The notes: generated by a model from the letters alone, not told the origin. A DNA stretch of 64,000 bases from Maratus speciosus (GCA_963932465.1 OZ010794.1:214595748-214659747); one strand, 5' to 3'; counted from the first letter of the stretch, positions 33,060 through 46,723 are shown. A program made the numbers and translations.

Positions 33060-34359
33060 GAGATAAAAAATTAAACTCTTTAAACATAGATAAAGACATA
33101 AGAATTATATTAAATGTAGGTAAAACTGTAGTTATAAGTATAACTGTAGTAGAGCATTTTTGCTGCTAAAAATTAAAAAAAAAATAGAAAATATTATTTT
33201 TCTTATATTTAAATTCAATTATGTAAAATCCGATGCTTAGTTTTATTTATATATATAAACCAAACTTGTACAAAGAATATTGAGAATTTCATTGATATGG
33301 AATTCGCATGGGGCATTTTGAAAAGGTATCCGTAACATATAAAGTATTACGGAAAATTCCTTTTTTTCTCTTTTTTATTTTTTTGGTAAATATATGCCAT
33401 AATTCATATAATGTAACCTTGAATAACATTAAAAGTGAAAGAAAAAACGATTTTAAAGGTCCCTTGTCCCCTATTGTCAAATTTAAAAAAAAATCTTTCC
33501 AGTCAACGTTCTTTCTAAATTTAATAAAAGCATACTTTAATATTTATTAATTTTTAAAAATAGTTTCAGAACTGATTTTTCTTAACATGGATTTAAAAAA
33601 ATAGTTTTGAATAAAATAATACTTGAACGTATTCGAAGTATTAATAAATACATGTTAATGTAATGCAGCTTTAATTACATTGATAGTACTAAATGTTTCG
33701 TTTAATTATCACAACCAATATCTCCAGACAAATTTCGCAAATTACCAAGAATTAATATTTGGTAATTCAACGCCCCAAAGGAACTGTTCATAATTGCATA
33801 CTAAAGAATTTTAAAGCATCTATATCGTGAACAAAATAAAATTTATGTTTAAATATTTGTATTTGGTAAAATATAAAAAAAAGCCTAATTATGCTTTAGG
33901 GAATTTTTTAAACATACTTTGTTAATTTAGGTTTTTAATTTTGTTTCTCTAGTCTTTTCTAAATGCAATGTTGTGAAAAACAAAATTGTTTTTTCATTAA
34001 TCTTTCATTTTTATATTTCTTAGCAGGAGAATTGCAATCAGAATTAAAATATATATATATGACTGCTTTGGGAAAGTATGAGACAGTTTAATAAATGAAT
34101 AATTAATATTTATTAATTAATGTTATCAAGCATGAGTAACCACCTGCTTCTTTAGCGGTTAAGTCGCCGGAAAATAGAGAACAGGTGCCGGGTCGAATCA
34201 TAACTTTCGTGCAAGTTAGTTGCATTTACTAGTGCAAGGATGTCAAAATTATACCACTAAAATTTTATATGTTTCATTGAGTTATTATATCATCCAATCT
34301 AAGAGATGTCACATAATGGAGTTATGAGTAAAGAGGTGGAGACATACAGCGTATTAGAT
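33060..34359. other. AT-rich stretch, nothing recognised
   Basis: Two overlapping frames of 63 and 80 codons at 33289-33550 lack any recognisable motif. No element boundaries were seen. Confidence 0.5.
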
Positions 34360-34715
34360 ACAAATTGCGATTGAAGTAACTTTGGAGGTTGTCACAAGAT
34401 GGCGGCTGACTTTTTACATCAGATCAACAGCTTTTGAATACCGCCGGAGCAAACTCTCACTAGTAAATTTTGAATATAATATTTTGCCTTATTTACGCAG
34501 CTTTTTCATGAAACATTTCTGTCATAAAGTTAAATTTTCTGTTTGTTTTAACTGGTAGCAGATTACACAGGTACTATATTTTTCACTGACTCTGACAGAT
34601 GATTTTCTCAGTTGTCATAATATGGAGGAAACGCTTGGCCTGGCTACCGCCGAAGTACACTTCCACCATTAAAAATGAATATATGTTTTTGACATTAGTT
34701 ATGACTAAATTTTCG
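34360..34715 (+). repeat. Dispersed repeat D1 copy 1
   Basis: Shares an ordered series with 51255-51615: TCACAAGATGGCGG, CCGGAGCAAACTCTCACTAG, TTGCCTTATTT, and ATATGGAGGAAACGC. CACTAGTAAATTTTG plus TTGCCTTATT is the shared core motif. An inverted part recurs at about 35155-35205. Confidence 0.6.
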
Positions 34716-34729
34716 AATTAATGTGGCGT

Positions 34730-35140
34730 TTAACACTAGAATGCCCGGTAATTTTGCTCAAGTTTCATAAAAATATTTGACAAAAGAATTTTTATTTAAA
34801 ATTATTTAACCCTCCGTCTACCAGACGGGTCCATTGGACCCGACAGGTACATACAAAATATTCATTCAAACCAGAAATTTCTTTAAAATAAACTAAGTAT
34901 ATAAACCAGACAAAAATAAGGTAAATAAATAAGTTAAATAGTTTTAAATAAAAATTCTGGTGTAGAACGTTTTATTAAAACTTGAATAAAATTCCCGGTA
35001 GATCTAGGGTTAATTGATTTATTTAACGTAGATCTGCGTTGTTTGAATTTAACTTATTTTATGAAGAAATTTTTGTTCAAAGGGGCATTTAATCGCATTG
35101 TCGGAGTCGAATCGACTCTTTTCTGGCGTTCTAGTGTTAA
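34730..35140 (+). mobile_element. TTAA element, family T2 copy 2, split by a T1 element
   Basis: Left part CACTAGAATGCCCGG to 34805; right part to GGCGTTCTAGTGTTAA. The T1 element 34806-35013 sits in its middle with TTAA on both sides. Without it the element is about 200 bp, as copy 1. Subterminal hairpin GAGTCGAATCGACTC (35104-35118) pairs perfectly though its sequence differs from copy 1. Confidence 0.85.
34806..35013 (-). mobile_element. TTAA element, family T1 copy 3 (nested)
   Basis: 208 bp, near-identical to the other T1 copies, inserted in a TTAA of the older T2 element. Shows that T1 moved after T2. Confidence 0.9.
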
Positions 35141-35248
35141 ATAAGGAGATAATTTCTATTTAAATTTACTGGTGGATGTTTGTTCCTGCGGTAGTCATTC
35201 CCAGCGAAAGCGGTTAAATTTGAAGCTTCACTATTTTAACCCTTTCGT

Positions 35249-35415
35249 GGTCACGCACGCGTATACGCGGCCGCACTTTGGTACTTGTAAATGGTCATGA
35301 ACGCATATAGGCGGTCAGACTTTTGTACTTGCAGATGCTCATAAGCGCGTATAGGCGGTCAAAATATTCTACTTGTAGATGGTTATGAACGCGTTTGCGC
35401 GTTTGTGCTTCCCCC
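35249..35415 (+). repeat. 44-bp minisatellite grown from a TTAA-element end
   Basis: Units start at 35249, 35293, 35337 and 35381, exactly 44 bp apart, the last partial. The first unit follows TTAACCCTTTCGTGG (TTAA 35236-35239) and contains the palindrome GCGTATACGC (35259-35268), resembling family T6. CG dinucleotides are frequent. No matching right end was seen. Confidence 0.75.
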
Positions 35416-36078
35416 CACTTCTCGAGACTGGGAGTTAAAGAAGACGTTTATCAATCACTCCCTCTTTCCACGCACACAATAAGCGTTAGGCAGACTATTT
35501 GTCAACTGGATTACCGTATTTTAAGTCGAATGCCTTAGGGAATTTCGTTTTCTGTTAATGCTTAAGAATGGCATTGTATTTCGAACCATATACTAGGCAA
35601 CTTTATAGAATATCATCGTTTACTTATTTTATTTTTTCTGTCCATAAGATTCTAATTCATTACTATAATAACTATTATTTTATATCATTAGCCATATAAT
35701 ATTTATTTATTTTGCATGTTCATTATTTATTATGTAATATTTATTTATTTTGCTCTTTTAATGAATATACACGTTCTTTTCTTTCCTTTTCACTTCCAAA
35801 TGTATGTCATTTTTTTCATTTAACTATAATACTAAATAACTAAACTTTTTTTTTTCTTTACTTACAGCACTTTTGTTGTGTAATAATAATAAAAATCTTA
35901 AATATCCAATTTAACATTACACTTCAAAAATAATATTTTTATTTATTATTGTTGCGCAAATTTTATTAAAATTCTAGCATAATTTAAAACTAGCACCGTG
36001 AAACCTGTCTATAATGACGCTGAATGGGCCAGAAAAAGCATCGATGTAGATAGGTTTTCAATTTCATTATAAGTAGAT

Positions 36079-36830
36079 TGGTAAACGGAAAAAAGGTGAC
36101 CGGAAAAAACGGGACCGGAAAAAACGTGACAAGGAAGTGTTAAATATTGAATTTAGAAACAATGAACCTGGAAAAAAAATTAAAGCAAATCGGATGTTTC
36201 TGTCAAGAGTTATCGCGTTACGTACATACAGACGTAAGTGCATACATACATACATATAGAACCTGCGTGCACAATAGCCCTTGGGCTTTGATAGCCTGCG
36301 AGCAAAAAGCAGGATAATGAAAAAATTCCTCTAAAGAAAATGCCTCCTCTCTTCGTCTTTATTTTGTTCCCTTTACAAGCTGTGTATGTAATTTTTTCCC
36401 TCCCCCTCCGCCTTATAAAACATCTTTACTCATATATAAACTATCAATAGCGAATTGAAAGAATCAATAAATTGTATTTCTTTAATACCCCCCCCCCCCG
36501 CCCCCTCCGTAGATAGCACTAACTTGTCTTTTGTAGAAGTCATACTAAACTTCTCTTAATGAAATGTTAAAATTGTATTTTCTTGGACCAAATCTTAGAG
36601 TTGTCAAACTCACCCATTAACTCTGCCCCCCCCCCCCCTACGCTGTAAGAAACTGACAGTGGAAAAACTTTACTTTAGTTTTTAGCAATTATTTATCGAC
36701 AAGTTCGATATTTAACACTTCCTTGTCACGTTTTTTCCGGTCACCTTTTTTCCTTGTCCCGTTTTTTCCGCTCTTGTTTTTTCTGTCACGTTTTTTCCGG
36801 TCACCTTTTTTCCTAGATTCAATATTATTC
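36079..36830. repeat. Inverted repeat with a 15-16-bp minisatellite
   Basis: GGAAAAAACGGGACC-type units (three at 36089-36137) recur inverted as GTCACGTTTTTTCCGG-type units at 36709-36815. AACACTTCCTTGTCAC and its complement sit at matching edges. The 77-codon lysine/arginine-rich minus-strand frame here is a reading of the minisatellite. Between them lie C runs at 36488-36499 and 36626-36638. Confidence 0.6.
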
Positions 36831-36968
36831 CTAAGGAAGAATTTTTTAAAGATAGCTTGCTTGCATTTCAGTATTTTTAAACGATTTTCTTTGATTTGAG
36901 TAGCTGAGGTCGATCTGTACAAAGGACTTTTTTACTCCTTCTATTTTATTTGCAAGGTTTTTTAATGG

Positions 36969-37012
36969 GGATACTTTTACTTTCGAAACCGGTTCCGAAA
37001 GTAAAAGTATCC
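36969..37012. repeat. 44-bp near-perfect palindrome
   Basis: GGATACTTTTACTTTCG, a short AACCGGTT-containing centre, then the exact complement. One mismatched pair. Function unknown. Confidence 0.8.
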
Positions 37013-39061
37013 TAAATAAATTAAAAAAAAACTTTAAACAAAATCGAAAAAGAAAAAAAACGGTCTTTCTATAGATCGATCTTAGGTAGCCAATGCAAAA
37101 GATTCGTTTAAAAAAATGGAAATAAAAACGAGGTATCTTAAAAAAATTCTTCCACCAAATAAACATTAGCGAGCGGGTGCTTTCGCGTGAGTGAAGTAGC
37201 CTATTAATTGTTGGAAGTAGATCAAAAACTCCATGCAATTAAACATCATAGACGGCTTTATTAAGTCCAATTGCTCGCAGTAATCTACAATGCTTTTTTA
37301 ATATTTTAGAGCAAAAGTAAAGTAATTTTATTTTTCAATTTGAAACTTTTCCTTAATCATATGAGACAAAGTTAATGATAATTCTACCGTGAAGGCTGTA
37401 TTTCAAAATCTCTACAAACGTATCATAATGTTGTTTTTTTTTTTTTCTATTCTTATCTCGATTTTCCTTTTGTTTATATGGCAGTTTACATACAAAGAGA
37501 TTTGCCATGAAAGAATTATTTCAATCAATAAAATGATGTTTACACAGTACTTCTCAGGTTGGGAGATATAACCTATCATCACACCAATATGATTAAGCAA
37601 AGTAAAAAATAATAATCATTTTAAGATAGGTAATGCATTCATATGCATTAAAGACAGATAATCTTAACAAAAGTTACCCTTCCTTGTTTTTACTTGCATT
37701 AAAAAATAAATAAAGGTGTATTTTTACACATAATTATATGTGTGGTTTTCTTTATATTCGACCTACTTATATTTTTGAATAACTGGATACTTGTACCGTG
37801 CATTAGTATATTTATAAGCAGTATATAGTCCCATTTTTAGCATTATTACAGCAAATACTTGGCTTAATATGAAAAAAGTTCTATTTGTATTTCTTTTGAA
37901 AGTTGAGGGGGGGGGGGAGAAAATCCAAAAACCATTCTTATGTTTATATCACTGCCTGTGTCCGCTTGGAAAATTAAAAACATTGTGTATTATTTGTGCT
38001 TTCTTTATATAACGAGCCCCAATATAGCGACTCTTACATTAAAACTGCCATATTAAAAAGCCCTAAATCTTATTTATTCTCACAGTTGTGTTTCACAGAG
38101 AAGAATCAGAGGTGTAGCCAGAAAAATGCTTATGAGACTACACTTCCCTGAACGATATCTACAATTATCATTATTTTTTACCTAATCATTCTACTAAATA
38201 CAACAGAGTTGACCAAATGTTCCAGTGTAATTAATTCCAATGATACTTTAAAAGTTTCTATGAGTTTTCTTTGAAGTAAGGTTTGAAAGAGAGTAAATAT
38301 CTCCCATTGTTATCTAATCCAAACTCTTGCAACCTGTGAATGACATCGAAATACTATCTGTAAGTGACTCTTTGAGCTTTGAGAAAACTATGATTGACAG
38401 TCCCACCCCTTCCCTTGTAAAGATGATTTCTAAAGGAAACAGTTCACAGGAACAGTAAAATTCCAAATAGAGGTAGCTTGCTACATATTTTTTTCATTGT
38501 CGCTTATTTAATAAAAGGATTATGAAATGTTTATGTTTTAAACTAGTTCTTTTAAAATTAGTATTAATCAATAATTATTAAATCATGAATATTGCACAAT
38601 GTAACATAAAAGATTGTTGATATAAAAATAAAGTAGGGCATCATTAAAAAAAAATCTTTTCTGACATCACAGCAGAAATCTTAGAATAACCCCCCCCCCT
38701 CCCTCCTCAACGGAAAATAAAAACTGATAGTCGAAGAGTTATCTTTATTGTAGCCTAAGAATTATTATTAAACTTATGGTTATTTTTAATAATAAAAACT
38801 TTATTGCACATTTTCTGTATGTTATCAAATTCTGCCCCATTCCGCAAGCGTGCTTATAGAAGAATTTAGTAATTTAGTTATTCTACCTAAATACTTTTAA
38901 ATAATCACTTTTAATGGTCTACTTTAAAAAAAATCAAATTCGTGATATTTGATATGCGCATGTTACCTCCGATATCGTAAAATCAAGAAAATTTTTCTCC
39001 GATTAAGTCACACACTAATGACAATTTGTAATTCTAAATTATGAGGAATTTATTTATTTTA
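37013..39061. other. AT-rich stretch, nothing recognised
   Basis: No gene or element recognised. G run at 37907-37917 and C run at 38690-38699. The overlapping frames near 36846-37600 have no recognisable domain. Confidence 0.5.
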
Positions 39062-39330
39062 CATTTTCCAACATAGTTGAAAAGGGTTTATGACTTCAGT
39101 TTGTCTGTCAGTGCTCTATCTTGCGCAAATATAATTCGATTTCCCTGAAATTTTGTGTGTTATTGACATTTACTATCGCACGATCACCATTGAAAATGAA
39201 ATATGTAGCATGTACAGTTCACTTACAGGGGCATTCAAAAGTATGCCGTTAAATTACGACCAATGGGAAAAAAAATCGTTTCAAGTGCAGCACTAAAACA
39301 TGCTTTCTGTAGAATATGAAATGCAAAGAA
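39062..39330 (+). repeat. Dispersed repeat R2, single copy
   Basis: Same order as 4306 onward: CATAGTTGAAAAGGGTTTATG, GTTTGTCTGTCAG, TGTAGCATGTA, CTTACAGGGGCATTCAAAAG, GTATGCCGTTAAATTACG. Traces (TCCGTTACATAATG) continue near 39367. Confidence 0.6.
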
Positions 39331-40320
39331 TTTATTATTCATTTCCAGAGTCGCACAAAAGAATTCCGTTACATAATGATCTACGCGGTAAAATCGTCTG
39401 CAGTATATTTTAATGTAGATACTCTATTTCAAATGAATTTAGGTAAAAAGGTCAACGGTGAAAAGGTCTTAGCAAAAAAAAATCAGTGGTAAAAATAATA
39501 ATTATTATATATACTTAGATGAACCTAAAATTCAGATCTATTAGTTATTAAAGTTACAAATATTTTCAGTTATAGAAAACTAATTCTAAGCTTCAACTAA
39601 AGCCCGTGCTAAGTCCGCATATCTATTATTGATATCAAAAAAGTATATTATACATAGCATTACACTTAAAGGACACTAATAAATAGGTGCTGTGTATTGA
39701 AAAGATATATTCTGCTGGAGACGACGGCTGTTCATTAGTAAGCCCCTAGAAAGGGCGGGGTGGTAAACAGAAAATACAATCTATAGATTCTCTCAATTTA
39801 GTACATGGATAGCTTATGTATAAGGCCATTAACTTTTATATATTTATGGGAACTTTGAGCAAAGACAGCCTTTTGGTGAAGAGACATTTACGAATATAAA
39901 TCTAAATTCGTGATAGGGTTTTTTTTTTTTTTTTTTTTGAAGGACACAAGCAGAGTTAGGTAGATTTTTATGATACTCGGGCACTCTCTATCGATTTAAT
40001 AAAATAAAATTAATAAATTTAGCATCAATATATTACACTGACATTAAATTGAACAATTAAACTGAAAGTAAAAATGGAACCTATGACATGCAACAGAAAA
40101 TCAAATACAATACCACTAATTCACCAGCATATTGCGGACGATTAATTCATTTAAAACATATGAAAAACCATCAGATTTGATGCAATAAACAATTAAAGAC
40201 AATATATATGTATATATATATATAAACATTCTGTACAATAATACCAATGAAAAATAATGAAAATGACCAATAATTATGAAATCACAAACACCACATAAAC
40301 CAAATATTATTAAAAATGTA

Positions 40321-40375
<55 letters not shown>

Positions 40376-41059
40376 GTATATATAATAAAGAAAAAGGTAA
40401 AAAATACTTAACTTCGAAATTATAAATGTAAATGTTGTAACTACGTTTTATTTATTTATTTATTTTGTGGGGTGTCTGTGTGTGTATGAGGGGGTAGAGG
40501 AGGGGGGTCGCGAGATTTTGCGATTAAATGCATTTTTCTAATGAAAATGCACGATTTGTAGTTTCTCTACTTATTTCAGGGTGGGAGCAGCGCCCTTGAA
40601 TAAAAACTCTGGATACGAACTTCGCTTATATAATGCAAATAATAAATAAGTTATCGAAATTATATATTTAATTTAAATACATTTGCAATTGTAGATTTAA
40701 ATCCTAAGATGGATAAATTATTTTAATTAATAGAATCACTGAAAGGTTCATCTTAATAGAGATGTATTTTACAGCAATTATTTAATTAAAATAAATATTC
40801 AATTGTACATTTCATAATAAGGTATTAATGTTATAATTTATTGTTTTATAATAGCATTCATTAAAATAATAAAAACAATAAGAAAATTTTCTCCGAAATT
40901 ATAAATATGCAGCAATAATTTAATTTAAATGAATTTTCTCTCATATTCTGGAAAATATTATTCTGAAAAATAGTTTGAACAATTGATGAAGGACAACAAA
41001 TTTAAATTTGTCAGATATCGTCCCCAAGCCTCTATTGGATTTCAATAATAATAATAATA

Positions 41060-41094
<35 letters not shown>

Positions 41095-42771
41095 CTGCGG
41101 CATTGTTAAAAAAAAAAAAAATGTATTTTTACTTACAGTATGAAAATTTAACAATAGATAAATTTTAGAAAAATACTTAAAGTATTTTTTTAAATCATAG
41201 TATAAACATTCACTGAATTATCCAAAAGAGATTTTTATTTGCGCAATTTGTAACCTACATTATAAAATTCTCATTATTTTTCTTATTGTACAAATAAATT
41301 ATATGTATGTTCTTCGCAGATATACCTACTACATTTCTGAGAAAATTGTTTTATCTTTCGAATTTGTTTTATTGTACAAAAACGATACTTTTTAGATTTT
41401 GGAGATACAGCAATTTTTTTTACTGATTCCCACAAAATTCTCTTCTCTCTTTTTTAATGGTTTGGCAGTGCTATTGTCTGTTTTCATTCATTTATATGTT
41501 CCGGTAATAAATGGAAAACAAGTTCTTTCAAATAATGATGATGAATTTCCCTTTTTTTTCCATATTTAAACGATTATCAATTTGAGAATTTATTCGAGCA
41601 ATACTTGACAATGAAAAAAAAAATGTAAGTGACCATCCATCAGTTTTTTGTGCGAATTGACTTCACAACTAATATAATAAAACAATTTTAAGTCACATTC
41701 TAAAAGTATTCTATGGACGGGTAAAATAGCAGAAAGAAAGAAAAAATGAAATAACAACAGGCAGAGAGTCGGTACTTCGAAGAAACTTTCCCCCACAGAT
41801 TTCGCGGAATTGGGAAAGGATGAACACGAGGGGGAAAAATTCAACTAACGCAAGTGGTCGCAACGCGGTCATTTAGACCGATTGAAACTTAAGAATGCGA
41901 TAAAATGCTAAGAAATAGCAGGAATGACTTGTAATTTTACTACACAAGAGTGTGAACACTCAAGGTCAGCTACACGGAATTTCGCTATCGTAACTTTAAC
42001 GGGAAATGAGTTACAGGAAGATAACGAATTTCGGGCGGGGAAAAGACCAACGCGCGACTACTAACGGGTTAAAGGGGTCAAAACATAAACAAAAGTACTT
42101 TTTTCAAAAGTGAAGGTTTTTCATTATCTTGATTTTTATAATGTAAGAGCGGAGCAGAGTTAAGAGCGGGGTGTACGTGTATGTGTGTGTGGGGTAACAA
42201 TAAGTGGGAGTCAAAATTTTGAAGTTTCAACAAAGAAAACAAAATTTAAGGAATGCACAGCAGAAATGAAAATATTTTCTCGAAAGTAATTTAAATAATA
42301 CTTAGGATCTAAATTTATTGAGTATGGCGTAGAGTCCTGCATCGGGTCGGGAAACCTTTCTTTTTTTGTCGGGAGTTGGATTAACTTCTACAATTTTGCT
42401 GCAAATCGGGTTGATATCCATTGTTTCGGGTTCGGGTTAGGTTTTGTCTCTTGCGGGTCCGGTTCGGCTTGATCCGATTTTTCAAAGAATTTCTAAAATA
42501 TTTTTCTGGTGAAAAATCTGCATACAATAACAGTTTTTAAAGAAATGGAAAAATTGAATACACAAGGAAAATTGTAAAATCTAAATAATTTAGAAACTAG
42601 TTTTATTAAGCTTGTGTTAATACAATTTAACATACATATTACAGAAATGGGATCTGTAGATCGAAGGGAAAATTTATGATAGTCATAGACCGTTTATTCA
42701 GAGCTATATTTCAATTTACATTTGTGAATATACTATATTCAGCTGTGTATCGACCTATCTTTAACTACATT
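39331..42771. other. AT-rich stretch, nothing recognised
   Basis: Microsatellites at 40325-40369 (TA) and 41048-41093 (ATA then A). A GC-richer patch at about 41760-42060 and a CGGGTTCGGG-rich patch at 42345-42480 have no recognised identity. The 84-codon frame at 41590-41844 shows no domain. Confidence 0.5.
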
Positions 42772-42940
42772 CAGTAGTGGAAAATAGGCGCAGAGGCGGG
42801 GTCTATCGACACCACTAAATTTTAGTAGTATTTTGCGGCTTATCTAATGACATAATTTCCGAGATTTATTAAGGTGAATAATACAATAAAAAATTAGCGG
42901 TGTCAATAGGCTCCTCCTCTGCGCCAATTTTCCACCACTG
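42772..42940. mobile_element. Fold-back MITE, 6-bp target duplication
   Basis: 169 bp. Left CAGTAGTGGAAAATAGGCGC, right inverted CAGTGGTGGAAAATTGGCGC; pairing continues through CACCGCTAA. TACATT on both sides (42766-42771, 42941-42946). Core CACCACTAAATTTTAG then GCTTATCTAATG. Confidence 0.85.
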
Positions 42941-43118
42941 TACATTGTCAAAGGACTATTTCATCTTATTCCTCTATCTAAGATAAGCAAACGATATTAC
43001 GTCGTTCAAGCCATTAAATAAAACTGTCATACAAAATTTCCCACAATTGGACTATTATCGTTCTTCCTCTTAATCATTTGATTTTCCTCTATTTTTTTAC
43101 GCACACGCACACGCACAC

Positions 43119-43152
<34 letters not shown>

Positions 43153-46100
43153 GGAAAGTAAAAACTTTTTTTTTCTTCACCATTTGAAAAATTAAGAAAG
43201 ATATAATGAAAGTAATGTTTTATTAAATTTTGAACTCGAGTGTGAAAACCAAATTTCAAAATAAGACAGTTTTCTTTATAGATATTAAAATTATTTTAAT
43301 TTCAGCAATCCACCCTTTACTAAAAAATATTTTAAATATTCACAAAAGTGCCCTTTTTCAACCGTCCTTTTTTAGTGCACTGTTCTTAGGTTGTCTTGGA
43401 ATTCCTCTGTTAATGATCAGTAAACACTACGCGCATTATTATTACTAGTAATTTTTATGGGAAACAGACTGCAGTACACAATTAGCAATGTGTATCAATT
43501 ATTACGGTTGGAATAATATACTACTATAAAAAAAAGTACTACAAGCAGATATCGACCTAGACCGTAATTCGAGTTTATTCGAAATATTTTATACATCCAT
43601 GTAAACCAACAATAAAGGCCACACTCACTATTTCCAATAGTGAACAGGCCTCCATATCATATATCGATTTCATGGCAATGCAAGTAATATTTACAAAGGT
43701 CAGATGGAAAAGCAGTACTAGACTTTTTCCGCGATGGCACCCCAAGCTCACAATTAGCCTAAAATATTAAAGTGTAACTGTATATTGTTTAAAAAGATGC
43801 CAATGAATAGTACAAGTATAGAATTATTCAAAAATATCAATAGAATGGATGCAATTAAAGCAGTAGATATGATGTGTAAGTATATGTCTTTAAAAACAGG
43901 GAAGAATCATTATGTAAAAGATTCTTACAATAATGCAAATGAAAGCATTATCTTTTTAAATTTATTGTTATTATTATTATTATTATTACTTTACTTTGTA
44001 CAATCATGTTTGTTAAATGACAAATTAAATCATGGCAATCTAATTTTTTTATAAATATATCTCATATAGACTAATACTATATGATCAGAATTAATGCTAA
44101 TACTATATGATAAGTATGATTAAAACAATCATAATGAAATGAATGTATTGAAACTGGAAAAAAAAAGTTAAACTAGATTTTGATGATTGAACTTTTCATT
44201 TCGTTACCATGAGAATTAAACTAAGAAAACATTTATTTTAATGCATTAAACTACACTAATACTGTATAATGCACATTTATTTTAATGTATTTAAATATCC
44301 ATTTTTAATTATAGATTATTTAGAGATCACAAATATATTTTACAATTAATGTTGATTTCTTTCCTGCTCATGCTGACTGATAATTGTTACATCATATAAA
44401 TCCAACTTATTGCAATTGCTTCAAGGTCTATGACACTAAATTTGGGGGGCTCTGGGCGAATGCCCCGTACAAAAACTGCATAATCTTCCAAATTGATTTT
44501 TTTTTTCTGACACATTCCTGTATTCAGTTTTGTTCATAAACACATGGAATTGGCAGGTACTCTTATTCAGAAACTATAAAGTCGAACATTTTTTTTTCAA
44601 TTTTCGATAAACATAGGAAGGAAGTCTTTTAGAAAATGCTGTTAAAGTTGGCGTTTTGAAAAAAAATTCTGCACAAGGAGCCCCATAAAGGTTACAATGG
44701 GAAAACGCTTGTATTTCTCATGTAATTTATTTGTCGAAAAATGAAAAAAAAAGAAAAGGTGAAAGGAAAAAAAAACATTTGGTCTCAAATCATTTACATA
44801 GTCATACCTGCATTTGTCAACCTTTTACATTTATATATTAATTCGTTAATGTGTCAAAGTTTTTATTGTTAAACGAGCAATTTTTTTTTTCATCTAAATA
44901 ATATTGACAAAAGTTAGCGGTAGGGCAGGCGGAAGAGCATTAATTAACCACCATATACAGGGCAGCCTCCGACTTAGGCTATGGGGGGGGGGAAGGTAAG
45001 AATCATTCTCCCCCCCCCCCCCTCTATCTATCTATAGATTTTTTTGTGAATAATGTGGAAGTAGCTAGTAATAAACTTCATACTATTGTATTATATGCAT
45101 AGGTTTTAAAACCCGCACTGCTTACATCTGTATACAGAGTATCACAAAAAGATAATCACAACTTTAAGAAAAAAATACTTGTAGGAAAATAGTAGAAAAA
45201 AAATGATAGATTGTTTGATACGAGTATTTCTTTGCAAACATTTACTTTGCTTATCTACGTACGTTATAAGATGTCTAAAAGAAAACGTCCCAAATTGGTT
45301 ATAAGTATTGGTTTTAACTTGCCACGTTAATAGAAAAACGTTAATAAAGAATTGCTTTTGAAAACTATAGAATACTAAATTGTCATAATAAAATATTAAT
45401 CATTAGTTTTCTAATGATATTTGCGTAGGTGGAGAGGTTACTGAAAGCGGAGGGGGGAAGGGGGACCGCACTTCCTTCTTAAAAGTTCGAAAATGTATGA
45501 ATTTTGGTCACTTTTATTTAATTTTAAACATTTGACACCATTTAAATAAAAATCCTGACTACTCTCATGGGACTCCTCTAAAAAGGGGGACCCGGGGAAG
45601 CTTCCCTGCATGCACCTACATAAGTCGGGCCCTGACAATATATATGTAATATACATATATATATATATATGTATTTAATGGACCACCATAACCAATAATT
45701 TTATATATTAAATTTTATTTTCAAAGATCTTTGTAAAACATTTTTATTTATGCAATGTATTGCCTAAATTGTGTTTCCTTGCGCTAAATACTGAATTTTT
45801 TACTCATACTTTGTTACCCCCCGACCCCTTTAACTCTGCCCTCTCCTACATTGTAAAGATCAAGATGATAAAATTTCCGTTTGTTAGTCAACATGTTTAT
45901 TTCAACCCCTTTAAAATATCTGAATGTAAAGTTTTTTATGTTCCCCCACTCTCTTCCTTCTCACCCCAAAGACTATCCTTGGTCAAAGATTCCATAAATA
46001 TATAAAACTCGCTGTTCTTATACATAAGCTATCAAAGTAGCGCGTTGAAGGAACAGATACACCTGCTTTTCTTGAAACGCAGAAAAAAAATTATAAGTAT

Positions 46101-46194
46101 TACTGACTATGGAAGTTGCTTAGAGAATAGTTTTAATTGTGTGATGCATTTTCTCGCTGAACTATATTTGTATACCAATAGAAGTTTGTGGAAC
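42941..46194. other. AT-rich stretch, nothing recognised
   Basis: No gene or element recognised. A run at 43121-43150, (TTA)n near 43967-43988, G run 44983-44992, C run 45010-45022. Frames of 72-89 codons at 43230, 43785, 45438 and 45760 are low-complexity or unrecognised. Confidence 0.5.
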
Positions 46195-46480
46195 ATAAAA
46201 ATTTTTATACAGGGATACGCAAACCAACAAGATACATGGCCGTTTGTGTGCGTAATTGACTATTTTTTTAATTATTATAGAAGGTAATTGATAAAACTGG
46301 ATTTCTAAATGTGTTATATGTTTACCATACTGTTTACTCACATATCTTCCTGACACATATCTTGCGCCTTATTTACCGGTAAAATTTCATTACAGTTTTA
46401 TAGATAGATAAATGTGTTAGAAAGTATTTCACAATCTATTCTTGAAATCTATTCTCACAATCTATTCTTCGTTCTTATTT
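46195..46480 (+). repeat. Dispersed repeat R2, tail fragment
   Basis: TATACAGGGATACGCAAACC, GATACATGGCCGT and AGAAAGTATTTCACAATC match the later part of the array at 5065-5500. Confidence 0.5.
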
Positions 46481-46723
46481 TTATGAGCTTTTATTTTTTA
46501 TGCTGGAGAAAGTTTTCAAAGTTTCCATACATACAAATACGCAGAGATAATAATTACTACTATTTGTTTATTAATACTATTTGTTTAAAAATTAAATGAA
46601 AAAAATAAAAATATCTTGAGAAGGAAAATTAAAACTGGTTTCATCCAAATCCTAAAACTTAAAAAAAGGATAAATCTTAAAAAGTGATAAAAAGTGTCAT
46701 TTGATTTTTTTAAAACTCTTTCC

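Noticed and set aside
36846..37238. 130-codon minus-strand open frame
   Set aside because: Phe/Lys/Arg-rich reading of AT-rich DNA that runs through a palindrome; no domain or motif.
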